The notes: generated by a model from the letters alone, not told the origin. Shown: positions 8,801 through 18,383, numbered from the stretch's first letter. The stretch is DNA of 64,000 bases from Heyndrickxia sporothermodurans (GCA_018333075.1 BORH01000004.1:186001-250000), one strand, 5' to 3'. Made by a program: numbers and translations.

Positions 8801-10549
8801 ATGCATTCAGCTAATTTTAAAAAGAGCTGGATTATTTTATTCATGAGTTTGCTCATATTTGTACATTTTCCTTCAGTAAAAGCAGAAGAAAATTTTGACG
8901 ATTTATTTGTCATTATTGGTGATGCTTTAATGCAAACAAAAGAAGCGAATTGGAGCTTGGTTGAATCAAATATCGATCAATTTACTAAGGAATGGAATGC
9001 AATTAAAAAACCTAGCAGCAAATTGGCTCAAAAGGTAGATTCACAACTATCCATAGTTCAAGATACGTTAAAAAAAGATAATACAGATCCACAAAAAGTG
9101 AATCAATTGCTTTCTGATCTTTCAAAGGCTGTTCAAAAATACGATAATGAACAAAATCCAGTGGACAAAGAGAAGGAAAAGGGAAAAGTTAAGCAGTTGC
9201 TTCCACTGGTTGAAAATATACAGAAATCCATAGAGACTAAAGATTTTGACCAAGCCAACCGCGACTATAAATTGTTTTTATCTGCTTGGAATTCAAACGA
9301 ATTAATTGTAAGAAATGCTAGTGTTTTTTCATATGGAGAAATTGAAAAGCAATCCGCATTTCTTCGAATTGCAATCAGTCAGGAACCGCCAAGTAAAGAT
9401 AAGGCGATGACAGCATTAACAGATTTAACAAAAGCAATCAATGATTTCCTAAGTGGAAATGTTCAAAAAAAATCAGTAGAAAGCTATAAGCTTAGTGATG
9501 GTTTAAAGCTATTAACCAGTGCGCAGAAGAAAATTTCAGATAAGGATTTTTCAGGTGCTACAGCCGATTTAAATGAGTTTTTAACCATCTGGCCAATGAT
9601 TGAAGGAGAAGTTCAAACAAGGGATAGCAAGCTTTATAGTGATTTGGAAACAAAGGTACCAACTATTATCAGCTTAATTAATTCCAAAAAGGTAGACTCG
9701 GAGAAAGCTGAAACGATCATTAAAGACTTAAATAAGCGAGTAGGTGTGATTGCTGATCAAACAAGCTATACTGCCTGGGATGCTGCTCTAATTTTATTAA
9801 GAGAAGGCTTGGAAGCACTATTAATTGTGGCTACACTTGTTGCTTTCTTAAAGAAAACAAACCAGGCAGGAAAACAGAAGTGGATTTGGAGCGGAGTAGC
9901 GATAGGATTATTAGCAAGTGGTGTTCTTGCAATCATAATTAATATGATTTTCTCAAAAATGACAGGAGCATCTAGTCGGGAATATATTGAAGGAATTGCA
10001 GGGATTGTAGCGGTTCTTATGATGCTAACAGTTGGTGCTTGGTTACATAAGAAATCGAACATTAAGAACTGGAATCAATATATTCAACGTCAAATGAACG
10101 ATGCAATCGCAACAGGTAGTCTTTTTTCATTTGGATTAATTAGTTTTCTTGCTATTTTCAGAGAAGGAGCAGAAACAATTATCTTTTATGCAGGCATGGC
10201 TCCGAGTATGAGCATTAGTCAACTACTGCTTGGAATTGGCGTAGCATTAGTGATTTTAATCGTAATTGGTTTTGTTATCATTCATTATAGTGTTAAGATT
10301 CCGATTCGTTTATTCTTTACAATTGCAACGATTCTCATCTATTTCTTTGCGTTTAAAATTCTTGGAGTAAGTATTCATGCATTACAAATATCAAATGTTA
10401 TCCCAACGCATACGATCGAGCCATTTATATTTATTCAATCAATTGGGCTTTATCCAACATGGGAAACATTCATTCCACAATTGGTGTTAATTTTACTTGT
10501 TATTGTTGCAGCTGTATGGGTGCGTAATCATAATAAACAAAGTGCTTAA
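8801..10549 (+). CDS. efeU: EfeU high-affinity iron permease (FTR1 family) with long N-terminal domain
   Basis: The C-terminal half has seven or so transmembrane helices and both FTR1 iron-binding REGxE motifs: LLREGLEALL at about residue 333 and FREGAETIIF at about 453. Before it comes a signal peptide (to about residue 28) and an extracytoplasmic helical region of about 300 residues built from repeated 'LNEFLTIWP'-like segments. This makes 582 residues against about 480 for B. subtilis YwbL. The extra domain may replace a function missing from the short EfeO. It is the last gene of the iron operon and is followed by a terminator. Confidence 0.9.
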   Translation: MHSANFKKSWIILFMSLLIFVHFPSVKAEENFDDLFVIIGDALMQTKEANWSLVESNIDQFTKEWNAIKKPSSKLAQKVDSQLSIVQDTLKKDNTDPQKVNQLLSDLSKAVQKYDNEQNPVDKEKEKGKVKQLLPLVENIQKSIETKDFDQANRDYKLFLSAWNSNELIVRNASVFSYGEIEKQSAFLRIAISQEPPSKDKAMTALTDLTKAINDFLSGNVQKKSVESYKLSDGLKLLTSAQKKISDKDFSGATADLNEFLTIWPMIEGEVQTRDSKLYSDLETKVPTIISLINSKKVDSEKAETIIKDLNKRVGVIADQTSYTAWDAALILLREGLEALLIVATLVAFLKKTNQAGKQKWIWSGVAIGLLASGVLAIIINMIFSKMTGASSREYIEGIAGIVAVLMMLTVGAWLHKKSNIKNWNQYIQRQMNDAIATGSLFSFGLISFLAIFREGAETIIFYAGMAPSMSISQLLLGIGVALVILIVIGFVIIHYSVKIPIRLFFTIATILIYFFAFKILGVSIHALQISNVIPTHTIEPFIFIQSIGLYPTWETFIPQLVLILLVIVAAVWVRNHNKQSA

Positions 10550-10551
10550 TT

Positions 10552-10591
10552 AAAAAGGTATCTTGGAAGTGAATTCCTGGATACCTTTTTT
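10552..10591 (+). terminator. Terminator of the efe operon
   Basis: The stem AAAAAGGTATC pairs with GATACCTTTTT across a 17-base loop and ends in a T run. Confidence 0.8.
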
Positions 10592-10728
10592 ATCATTAAC
10601 AGCTAGGTAAGTTTCAATCTTTTTATAATATTTAAATATATTATTTGGTGTGATTTACCTGTAATGTTTTGTGATAATTGGACGATAAAAACATTGTAAA
10701 AACCATGTCGAATGAAGGAGAATATTTT

Positions 10729-12708
10729 ATGGAAAAACGAAAAAAGAGGTTTTTTAGGCTGACCATTCGAAAAAAACTTATTATCTCATTTGCACTAATT
10801 TTAATTATCCCAACAGTTATCATTGGATTGGCAGCCTATTTCAGTGCAAAAAGTAATATTGAAAAGCAATTAACTAGGGCTGCAAGCGAAAATGTCGAAA
10901 TTCTAAATTCTTTAATTAATGAGACCATTCCACCGTATATAAACGATGTGGATTATTTTGCGAAAACAATCTCTGAAAAGGATTATAAACGTGGAGGTCC
11001 AACTATTCATAAAAAATTTGATGAGTATAAAGCTCTTCATAATACTGCACAATTAATATATGTTGGAACCGAAACAGGTTTGATGTATAGAGCTCCAGAT
11101 CAAGATGCACCTAAAAACTATGATCCACGTGAGCGTTCTTGGTACCAGCAAGCGATGAAGCAGCCAAGCGAAGCAATTATTACAGAGCCCTATTTGTCTT
11201 CATCATCTAATGAAATGGTTGTAACCATTGCGAAAACGACTGAAGATCACACAGGAGTAGTTGGTATTGATATTTCTTTAAAGAGTCTTAGTGATATTTC
11301 AAAAAAAATAAATATTGGTTCAAAGGGTTACGCAGTTATACTGGACAGGCAAAAGAAATTTATTGCCAATCCCCATGAAAAATCTGGGGAAGAAGCAACT
11401 GCTGCCTTTTATGATAAGTTGTACAATAAAGGTTCAGGTGAGTTTACTTATACGATTGATGGAATAGATAAAAAAATGATCTTTCAAACGAATACGTTAA
11501 CTGGTTGGAAAATAGCCGGAACGATGGATCAATCAGAAATAGATGAAAGCGTACAATCAATTACTAATATTACAAGCATTGTGAATTTATTAGCTATCAT
11601 AATTGGTGGAGTGGCTGTTGTTTTTGTTATCCTTTCAATAACGAAGCCGTTAAATCGATTAAAACACGCAGCCATTAACATAAGTAAAGGTGATTTAACA
11701 CAGGAAATTAAAGTTCGTACGGATGATGAAATCAATGATTTAGCTGAAGCTTTTAATAATATGTCAATGAATCTAAGACATTTAATACAGGAAATAGATG
11801 AAAGTGCCATCCATCTTTCAGCTTCTTCTGAACAGCTAGCTGCTAGCGCTGATGAAACTACAAGTGCAACCGAACAAGTTGTAGGAGCCATTGAACAAGT
11901 AGCAAAAGGTGCGGAAAATCAAACAGATGGAATTGCTAGTAACGCAAGTGCAATGGAGGAAATCGTTATCGGCGTTCAGCGTGTTTCCGATAATACTTCA
12001 CATGTTACTGATATGACACGAAAGACCACACAGCTTGCGGAAGAAGGTGGAGCTTTTGTTCAGAGAACCGTTAAGCAGATGCAGGAAATATTCCATTCCG
12101 TTGAGCAATCTAATTCAAAAATTCTTTCCTTATCTGGTCGTTCTAAGGAAATTGGTACAATTATCGAAATGATTACTGGAATTGCTGACCAAACTAATCT
12201 ATTGGCACTTAATGCTGCAATTGAAGCTGCAAGAGCTGGTGAATCAGGAAAAGGTTTTGCCGTAGTTGCTGAAGAAATTAGAAAGCTTGCAGAACAATCA
12301 AGACAATCTGCGAAGCATATTTCACTTTTGATTTCAGAGATTCAACATGACACCGAAATATCGGTCCAAACGATGGGAGAGGCAGCACAGAAAGTTGAAT
12401 TAGGATTATCGATTTCGAATGACACAATTGAGAAGTTTAATCATATTTTAGATGGAATGAAGGAGATTGCACCACAAATGGAGGATGTAGCGGCTATATC
12501 AGAGCAAATAACTGCCTCAGTTGAGGAGGTTACGTCGGTAACGAATGAGCTTGCCTCTATTGCAAAAGTAAATGCAGCTTCAGCAGATGAAATAGCATCA
12601 ACAACTGAAGAAACTGTTGCGTCCATGCAAGAAATTTCTTCATCTTCTCATTTACTATCTAAATTAGCTGAAAATTTACAGGAATTATTAAAGAAATTTA
12701 AATTATAA
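10729..12708 (+). CDS. Methyl-accepting chemotaxis receptor (Cache sensor)
   Basis: A 659-residue transducer. Transmembrane segment 1 (about 18-38) is followed by an extracellular Cache-type domain of about 250 residues, including [13 protein letters not shown] and [11 protein letters not shown], typical of dCache ligand pockets for amino acids. Transmembrane 2 lies at about 283-305, then HAMP, then the cytoplasmic signalling coiled coil with the conserved hairpin tip [20 protein letters not shown]. The ATG at 10729 was preferred over one 17 codons upstream because AAGGAG sits directly before it. The ligand is unknown. Confidence 0.92.
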   Translation: MEKRKKRFFRLTIRKKLIISFALILIIPTVIIGLAAYFSAKSNIEKQLTRAASENVEILNSLINETIPPYINDVDYFAKTISEKDYKRGGPTIHKKFDEYKALHNTAQLIYVGTETGLMYRAPDQDAPKNYDPRERSWYQQAMKQPSEAIITEPYLSSSSNEMVVTIAKTTEDHTGVVGIDISLKSLSDISKKINIGSKGYAVILDRQKKFIANPHEKSGEEATAAFYDKLYNKGSGEFTYTIDGIDKKMIFQTNTLTGWKIAGTMDQSEIDESVQSITNITSIVNLLAIIIGGVAVVFVILSITKPLNRLKHAAINISKGDLTQEIKVRTDDEINDLAEAFNNMSMNLRHLIQEIDESAIHLSASSEQLAASADETTSATEQVVGAIEQVAKGAENQTDGIASNASAMEEIVIGVQRVSDNTSHVTDMTRKTTQLAEEGGAFVQRTVKQMQEIFHSVEQSNSKILSLSGRSKEIGTIIEMITGIADQTNLLALNAAIEAARAGESGKGFAVVAEEIRKLAEQSRQSAKHISLLISEIQHDTEISVQTMGEAAQKVELGLSISNDTIEKFNHILDGMKEIAPQMEDVAAISEQITASVEEVTSVTNELASIAKVNAASADEIASTTEETVASMQEISSSSHLLSKLAENLQELLKKFKL

Positions 12709-12714
12709 AATGTA

Positions 12715-12917
12715 GTACAAGTGGGCTTGCCAGCTAAAAGTGGTGTATCGGGAGGGATATTAATAGCTGTCCCTCACGTGGTAAAGTAAGAGACTTCTGG
12801 TTTTTAGATGGATGTAGAATAGAATTACGGTCGAACCATCGATGAATATGGGAATTCGGTAGCAGGGGTTAGACTTTAACCCATGCTCAGCAATGGGATT
12901 TTAACATTTTTGGATAA
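12715..12917 (+). pseudogene. C-terminal remnant of a glutaminase gene (glsA)
   Basis: Directly after the chemoreceptor, the plus strand reads VGLPAKSGVSGGILIAVP, a nearly exact match to the conserved serine-dependent glutaminase segment VPAKSGVSGGI. After a break, another frame reads DEYGNSVAGVRL. A third then reads HAQQWDFNIFG to a stop at 12917. These three blocks are in the order and spacing of the end of GlsA, so this is the last 65 or so codons of a glutaminase with at least two frameshifts. The rest of the gene, including the catalytic Ser-Lys region, is gone. Confidence 0.75.
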
Positions 12918-12925
12918 TTTAAAGG

Positions 12926-12969
12926 GGAGTCTCTCTAGTTTAAATGTTTAAGAGACTTCTCTTTTTTTT
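12926..12969 (+). terminator. Terminator left behind by the glutaminase remnant
   Basis: AGTCTCT pairs with AGAGACT around a 16-base loop and is followed by CTTTTTTTT. It ends transcription from the chemoreceptor and the remnant before the next gene. Confidence 0.65.
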
Positions 12970-13102
12970 GTTTTTCTTCACTTATTAGGATAATTGAACT
13001 ATTTAAGAATAGATTTTAAAAGAAGACAATCTTTAATTATTCCCTACATATAGGATATTTCGTTTATAATACATGTAAAATATCAAATGAGGTGATGAGC
13101 CA

Positions 13103-14938
13103 ATGAGTGGAATTGTAGGATATATCGGAAAGTCTTCAGCTCATACAATCATTTTGGATTGCTTAACCGATTTAGATTATCGTGGGTATGATTCTGCTGG
13201 AATTGCGATTTCAAATATGGAATCAATTGAAGTTCGTAAAGAAAAAGGTCGTGTTGAGGATTTATCCGCACTACTTGAAATTGAACCAATATTAAAAGGG
13301 AATATCGGCATTGGTCATACAAGATGGGCATCACATGGAGCACCTACTGTTGCGAATGCACATCCTTTATGTGATGAAAATGGTCAATTCTATGTTGCTC
13401 ATAACGGCATTATTGAAAATTATAGCCAGCTTAAAAATATGCTGAAATCAAAAGGATATGTTTTTAAGACAGAAACAGATACAGAGGTCATTCCGCATTT
13501 ACTTGTACATTATTATAATGGGAATTTCGAAGATACAGTGAAAAAGGTATTGCCTCTTTTAAAAGGCTCTTTTGCTTTAGCAATTATGTCGAAGGAACAA
13601 CCTGATACCATTATAGCTATTTCGCAGGAAAATCCCTTGATTATAGGATTTGGTCAACAAGAGGCTTTTTTATCATCTGATATTTCAGCACTTCTATCCT
13701 ATACAAAGGAAATATATCCAATCAAAAATGGGGAAATAGCGATTCTTACTCCGAATGAAATTAAAGTGCAAACAATTTCAGGTGAGATCATTCAACCTGA
13801 AAAAAAGATGGTGGAATGGGATAAAGAGGATTTCAGCCTTCAAGAATACGAGTATTATATGTTGAAAGAAATTATGGAACAGCCTAAAGAGATAAAGAAA
13901 ACACTGGAAGGACGAATTGAAGAAAATAATATACATCTTCCAGAGCTTGAGGCTTTCTTAACTGAGCATAACGTTTCAAAGTACAGGAAAATTGATATCG
14001 TAGCTAGTGGAACCGCCTACCATGCAGGGATTGTAGGGAAAAAAGTAATAGAAACAATGATTAATATTCCTGTAGAAGTGTCCATATCATCAGAGTTTCG
14101 TTATGAGCATGGCCCACTTAATGAAGAAAATCTAGTAATTTTCATTAGTCAATCTGGAGAAACTGCTGATACTTTATCTGCTTTAAAAGAGGCAAAATTA
14201 CATGGATGTCCAACAATTGCGATTACAAATAGAAAACGAAGCAATCTTGCACGTAAAGCAGATTGTACGATTTGCACGAATGCAGGACCTGAATTAGCTG
14301 TTCCTGCTACGAAAGCTTATACAACTCAAATTACGGTTTTATTACTTTTAGCTATTGTATTAACTGAAAAAACAAATGGCCCAGGAATGGAAAGAATTCG
14401 AGAGATGATTAGCGAACTTCAATTACTCCCTGAAGAGGTAGAAAAAACGTTAATCATGACTCAGGATGCCATTGATCAGTTTGCACAGGTAACCGAGGAT
14501 CAAGAAAGCTTGTTTCTAATTGGACGTGGACTAGACTACGTTTTAGCATTAGAAGGAGCATTGAAGCTACAAGAGGTTGCTTATTTACATGCAGATGCTT
14601 ATGCATCCGGGGAAATGAAGCATGGTACAATGGCGCTAATCACTCCAGGTGTTCCAGTTATTGCCCTGTCTACCCAAAAGCATCTTCGTGATAAAACCAT
14701 TAATAATATTAGAGAAATTAAGGCAAGGAATGCATTTGTTGTAGGGGTCACAACGATTGGCGATGATGACATAGGTGAAATTGTAGATGAGGTAATGTAT
14801 ATTCCAGAAGTACATCCCTTTCTTATGCCAATTGTTGCGGCTATTCCATTGCAATTACTAGCTTATTATGCTGGGACAGTCCGTGGATTCAATGTTGACC
14901 GACCACGTAATCTAGCGAAGAGTTTGACAGTTGAATAG
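13103..14938 (+). CDS. glmS: GlmS-like protein lacking the catalytic Cys (isomerase paralog)
   Basis: Full-length (611 residues) relative of glucosamine-6-phosphate synthase: an N-terminal glutaminase domain (1-240) and two SIS sugar isomerase domains. The GlmS nucleophile is the Cys right after the start Met (MCGIVGYIG). Here the codon is AGT, giving MSGIVGYIG, so glutamine hydrolysis should be lost or greatly reduced. The other glutaminase-pocket motifs remain: HTRWASHG, AHNGIIENY. The isomerase side is intact: GTAYHAG, SQSGETADT, SGEMKHGT and the C-terminal tail PRNLAKSLTVE. The usual glmS ribozyme is not visible upstream. A GAGGTGATG precedes the ATG. It could be an isomerase-only enzyme, an ammonia-dependent enzyme or a regulator; the main glmS would lie elsewhere. 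Confidence 0.85.
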   Translation: MSGIVGYIGKSSAHTIILDCLTDLDYRGYDSAGIAISNMESIEVRKEKGRVEDLSALLEIEPILKGNIGIGHTRWASHGAPTVANAHPLCDENGQFYVAHNGIIENYSQLKNMLKSKGYVFKTETDTEVIPHLLVHYYNGNFEDTVKKVLPLLKGSFALAIMSKEQPDTIIAISQENPLIIGFGQQEAFLSSDISALLSYTKEIYPIKNGEIAILTPNEIKVQTISGEIIQPEKKMVEWDKEDFSLQEYEYYMLKEIMEQPKEIKKTLEGRIEENNIHLPELEAFLTEHNVSKYRKIDIVASGTAYHAGIVGKKVIETMINIPVEVSISSEFRYEHGPLNEENLVIFISQSGETADTLSALKEAKLHGCPTIAITNRKRSNLARKADCTICTNAGPELAVPATKAYTTQITVLLLLAIVLTEKTNGPGMERIREMISELQLLPEEVEKTLIMTQDAIDQFAQVTEDQESLFLIGRGLDYVLALEGALKLQEVAYLHADAYASGEMKHGTMALITPGVPVIALSTQKHLRDKTINNIREIKARNAFVVGVTTIGDDDIGEIVDEVMYIPEVHPFLMPIVAAIPLQLLAYYAGTVRGFNVDRPRNLAKSLTVE

Positions 14939-14997
14939 AATTAATAGTTTAGAAACTGCAAAATTGATTATTGATAAATATAAAAACGAAAGGAATG

Positions 14998-15252
14998 ATG
15001 GATCCAGTTTATAAATGGTTAATAGCCATTGGAATATTAGGAGTTCAATTTTTTTTATCTAGAAGAACCAATGTTTACTGGGGAACAATTTTACCTGTTC
15101 TGTATTTAGTTTTTATTTCCGGATGGTTGTCCAATAGAATCGGTAATGGAAATACATTTTCACTCATTCTTGTTTCAGTTGGTGGATTGGCGATTTTATT
15201 AGGAATCTGGAGTAAAGGAAGAGAATCTCTAAAAAATAAAAGAAAGAATTAG
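14998..15252 (+). CDS. Small membrane protein of unknown function
   Basis: About 84 residues with three hydrophobic segments and a basic tail (SLKNKRKN). No family recognised. It begins 60 bases after the GlmS-like gene with no visible terminator between, so the two may be cotranscribed. Two ATG codons are adjacent (14995, 14998) behind GAAAGGA; the second has the better spacing. Confidence 0.5.
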   Translation: MDPVYKWLIAIGILGVQFFLSRRTNVYWGTILPVLYLVFISGWLSNRIGNGNTFSLILVSVGGLAILLGIWSKGRESLKNKRKN

Positions 15253-15461
15253 AAAAAATGAAGTTACATGATATTAATTGATGAACGGAATTTCAAAAAT
15301 GATTAAACCTTTTTCAAGATATGCTCTTACTATTGGCTTTAAGATAAAATGTATTAGTTGTTTAATTTTTTAAAATTTATTACAAAGCTACATATGGATG
15401 GGGTTTTCTTCAATACCAATCATTTAAAATAAAGATTGATAATTAAAAATAAAGTTTGATT

Positions 15462-15488
15462 AAAATCCTGTTTGTACAGGATTTTTTT
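15462..15488 (+). terminator. Intrinsic terminator
   Basis: A 9-bp stem AAAATCCTG/CAGGATTTT with a 6-base loop and a T run. It closes the GlmS-like transcription unit. The rest of 15253-15570 is AT-rich and I see no gene in it. Confidence 0.85.
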
Positions 15489-15570
15489 CTTTAACTATAA
15501 GGGCAGGATAATTCAACAAGACTAGGCTATAATTTAATACATACATTAAAGCTTTATGGGAGTGGTTTAA

Positions 15571-15897
15571 ATTCTTAGTGCAATTATTTTATTTATACTT
15601 GCAGGATTAGGCGAAATAGGTGGAGGTTATTTAATCTGGTTATGGTTAAGAGAAGGTAAGCCTTTTTATTGGGGATTGGGTGGAGGAATATTATTAGCCT
15701 TATATGGCGTAATTGCTACATTTCAAACCTTTCCATCCTTCGGTAGAGTTTATGCTGCATATGGCGGGGTGTTTATCGTTCTATCTGTTCTATGGGGATG
15801 GGGCATTGATAAAAAAACACCTGATTTATATGATTGGATAGGTGCGGGAATATGTTTAATAGGTGTTTCAGTTATGTTACTCGGACCACGTCAATGA
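15571..15897 (+). CDS. ynfA: YnfA-family (UPF0060) small membrane protein with ATT start
   Basis: Conserved YnfA stretches are present throughout, for example [53 protein letters not shown]. Four transmembrane helices are predicted. The frame is closed by TAA immediately before an ATT at 15571, and no ATG, GTG or TTG exists in frame before residue 36. Starting at ATT gives exactly 108 residues, the usual YnfA length, and a GGGAG at 15558-15562 stands 8 bases away. So either ATT is used as a rare start or an ancestral ATG was lost by one base change. Confidence 0.8.
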   Translation: MLSAIILFILAGLGEIGGGYLIWLWLREGKPFYWGLGGGILLALYGVIATFQTFPSFGRVYAAYGGVFIVLSVLWGWGIDKKTPDLYDWIGAGICLIGVSVMLLGPRQ

Positions 15898-16031
15898 ACC
15901 TTCTTATTTAAGTTACAGGGGGGGGAATCCTAAAAGGATTAATGCTCTTTTTTGTTGAAGTTTCTTCTTGTGTTAATTAAGCAGAATAGAAAACTTGTTG
16001 GAGAAATTGTATTTTTGGGAATGACTTTTTG

Positions 16032-16250
16032 ATGGTTATAGATGTATGTAAATGTAAATTTACTAATTTATTTAAACTAGAAGCGGATTTTTCGGCTGAC
16101 CCTATTTGGTGCAACGTATGTGCCTGGAGTCTTGATATAGAGGAGTTCCCTTTATCAGATAAATTACAGAAAGAACTATTGGAATGGGTAGCGGAATCTG
16201 GTAAATGGATTGATTTAGAAACCGATTCATTAAAGGAAGATTACAATTAA
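16032..16250 (+). CDS. Small Cys-containing hypothetical protein
   Basis: A 72-residue protein with CKC near the N terminus and CNVC at about 26-29 (pattern CxC-x20-CxxC), possibly a small metal-binding knuckle, followed by an acidic helical tail. It is not clearly a known family. The start region lacks a good ribosome binding site; TTG 16029 is directly adjacent to ATG 16032. Confidence 0.5.
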   Translation: MVIDVCKCKFTNLFKLEADFSADPIWCNVCAWSLDIEEFPLSDKLQKELLEWVAESGKWIDLETDSLKEDYN

Positions 16251-16479
16251 AAAGGGTTGTAATTATTTTCCATCTAATAACAATGTAGGTGACGCTATTT
16301 CATATGCTGTAAACTTTTTTAGTGGTCATAAAAATAACTAATAGACACTTGGCTTTTGTCATTTGTTCACCTTGTTTTATTTAATCATGCCATTACTTGT
16401 CATGTTTTTTGGATAGTATAGTTTATACCTTATGATTTTATATACAAGGGAAATTCTATAAATAAAAGGAGATAAAGGT

Positions 16480-17049
16480 ATGACCATTAACGAAAGACCA
16501 AGAAGAATAATTTTAGATTTAGCAGTTACTTTAGATGGATTTATTGAAGGGCCGAAGGGAGAAGTTGACTGGTGCATTATGGACTCTGAAATGGGGTTCA
16601 TTGATTTCTTAAATCAAATTGATACTATTTTTTATGGGAGAAAAAGCTATGAATTATGGGGACAATATACTCCAGAAGATGAGGTTTCTGATACTGAAAA
16701 GAAAATTTGGAAATTGGTTCACAAAAAGGAGAAATTCATATTTTCTAAAACGAAAAAAAACACTGATAATAAAGTAAAAATCATAGATGATAATATTGTT
16801 GAAGAAGTAAATAAATTGAAGAATAAACCAGGTAAAGACATCTGGCTATATGGCGGGGCAAGTCTTATTACATCATTTATAAGATTTGGGCTGGTTGATG
16901 AATATAGGTTATCTGTTCACCCTGTTATTTTAGGGGAAGGTAAGCCTTTGTTTTTTGACATAAAGGAGAGGTTGAACCTAAGACTGGTTGATGCAAAAAG
17001 ATTTTCCTCTGGCGTTGTTCAACTTTTCTATCATCTTAATGAAGAGTAA
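16480..17049 (+). CDS. Dihydrofolate reductase-like protein (RibD C-terminal fold)
   Basis: The 189-residue protein matches the RibD_C/DHFR-like family to which Bacillus YyaP and YwjB belong. Recognisable parts are the N-terminal strand with SVDGFIEGP-like text (AVTLDGFIEGPKGEVDW), the GRKSYELW segment, the nucleotide-site IWLYGGASLI and the C-terminal strand PVILGEGKPLF. These proteins bind NADPH and reduce a small heterocycle; the real substrate is usually unknown. A clear AAAGGAGA precedes the ATG. Confidence 0.85.
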   Translation: MTINERPRRIILDLAVTLDGFIEGPKGEVDWCIMDSEMGFIDFLNQIDTIFYGRKSYELWGQYTPEDEVSDTEKKIWKLVHKKEKFIFSKTKKNTDNKVKIIDDNIVEEVNKLKNKPGKDIWLYGGASLITSFIRFGLVDEYRLSVHPVILGEGKPLFFDIKERLNLRLVDAKRFSSGVVQLFYHLNEE

Positions 17050-17198
17050 TTGATAAGCATAATGATATGCTAAAACCAAGGTGTAAATAAATTCTTCTAC
17101 AATTAATAGGGGAGTTTGCGGAAGAAGGATTATGAAAATGATCATCAAACTTTTAAAAAAAATTCATATTTAGGTAAAAGGTTTAATGTTTTGCTAGA

Positions 17199-17321
17199 CT
17201 AAGAAAAGTAATCTTTCAATTGTTCTGTTGTAAGTGAATCGATTTCTACATCATCAAAATGACCAACAAGTATTTTAACTTGAAGCTGATATGCTTGTAA
17301 TGTTAGTGATGAGAATCTTTC
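17199..17321 (-). pseudogene. Remnant of a tyrosine recombinase/integrase N-terminal domain
   Basis: Reading leftward from about 17321, an open 40-codon stretch gives RFSSLTLQAYQLQVKILVGH, then IDSLTTEQLKDYFS and a stop. This pattern (SxxTLxxYxxQLxxF, then LTxEQLxxYLS) is the core-binding SAM-like domain of phage-type integrases. No start codon, ribosome binding site or catalytic domain is nearby, so it is a fragment. Confidence 0.55.
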
Positions 17322-17376
17322 TATCCTCTAATCCGATTCATCTGTTTTCCATGCTTGTTATATTAATGAAATACAT

Positions 17377-17408
17377 CTTTCCTTTAAAACTTCTTTTTTA
17401 AAGGAAAG
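17377..17408. repeat. 12-bp perfect inverted repeat
   Basis: CTTTCCTTTAAA and TTTAAAGGAAAG are separated by 8 bases in the otherwise gene-free stretch before murI. There is no T run after it. The rest of 17050-17555, apart from the integrase remnant, shows nothing I can assign. Confidence 0.6.
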
Positions 17409-17555
17409 ATTGACTGGATTCAACGGGGGAGACTAGCTAACTACTGTGGAGGCTGGGTTCTATTAGAAATAAGAGATAACTAACAATAATTTTAAAAAAA
17501 TGCTATTCTAAATAAGTTATTAATAGTATTAAGTTTAGGAAAAGAGTGGGAAGTA

Positions 17556-18383
17556 ATGAGAATAGGTTTTTTTGATTCTGGTATTGGTGGCATAACTGTA
17601 CTTCATCAAGCTTTGAAATACTTACCGAATGAAGATTACATATTTTATGCAGATACGTCACACGTTCCATATGGTGAAAAAACAAAAGAAGAAGTAAGGG
17701 AATATATTTTTAATGCAGTTGAATTCATGGCTAATCAAGGTATTAAAGCATTAGTTATTGCTTGTAACACTGCAACTAGCATCGCAGTGGATGACCTTCG
17801 CCAAAAGTACGATTTCCCTATTTTGGGTATTGAACCAGCAGTAAAACCTGCTGTGCAAAAATGTGAGGGAAAACGAAAAAAGGTATTAGTGTTAGCTACT
17901 AATTTGACTCTTAGAGAGGAAAAGTTCCATAACCTAGTAAAAAGAATAGACCATCACGATATTGTTGAAAGTTTAGCTCTTCCTGGTCTTGTCCAATTTG
18001 CTGAGAATTTCGAGTTTAGAGAAGAGAAAGTTGTTCCATATTTAAAAGAAAAACTATCTTCGTTTGATTTAAAACAGTACGGAACGATTGTCCTTGGATG
18101 CACCCATTTCCCATATTTTGAAAAGAGTATAAAGACAATATTTCCTGAAGAAGTGGACATTATTTCTGGAAGTATTGGAACTGGAAAAAACTTAAAACGA
18201 ATACTCGAAGCAAGAAATCAAATTAACGATGGAACAGGAGATATTTTATTTTATAAATCTGGTAATAAAGTTGAAGATAAAAAAACATTAACTAATTATA
18301 ATAAGTTATTGGTAATGTTAGACATGATAAACGATATCAAAAGTGTAGGAATAAAAGAGAAATCAATTGAAGATAAACGATGA
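17556..18383 (+). CDS. murI: Glutamate racemase
   Basis: Converts L-glutamate to D-glutamate for peptidoglycan. The 275-residue sequence begins IGFFDSGIGGITVL with the conserved Asp7-Ser8. It has both catalytic cysteines in context: Cys70 in IACNTATS and Cys182 in LGCTHFPYF. The motif VPYGEK is also present. The family is usually 265-275 residues. It has its own start region with GAGTGGG before the ATG and no partner genes close by. Bacillus genomes often carry two racemases, RacE and YrpC; this could be either. Confidence 0.9.
   Translation: MRIGFFDSGIGGITVLHQALKYLPNEDYIFYADTSHVPYGEKTKEEVREYIFNAVEFMANQGIKALVIACNTATSIAVDDLRQKYDFPILGIEPAVKPAVQKCEGKRKKVLVLATNLTLREEKFHNLVKRIDHHDIVESLALPGLVQFAENFEFREEKVVPYLKEKLSSFDLKQYGTIVLGCTHFPYFEKSIKTIFPEEVDIISGSIGTGKNLKRILEARNQINDGTGDILFYKSGNKVEDKKTLTNYNKLLVMLDMINDIKSVGIKEKSIEDKR

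Noticed and set aside
12970-13102. glmS ribozyme upstream of the GlmS-like gene
   Set aside because: I looked for the conserved ribozyme core and found only a short AT-rich leader; the space is too small.
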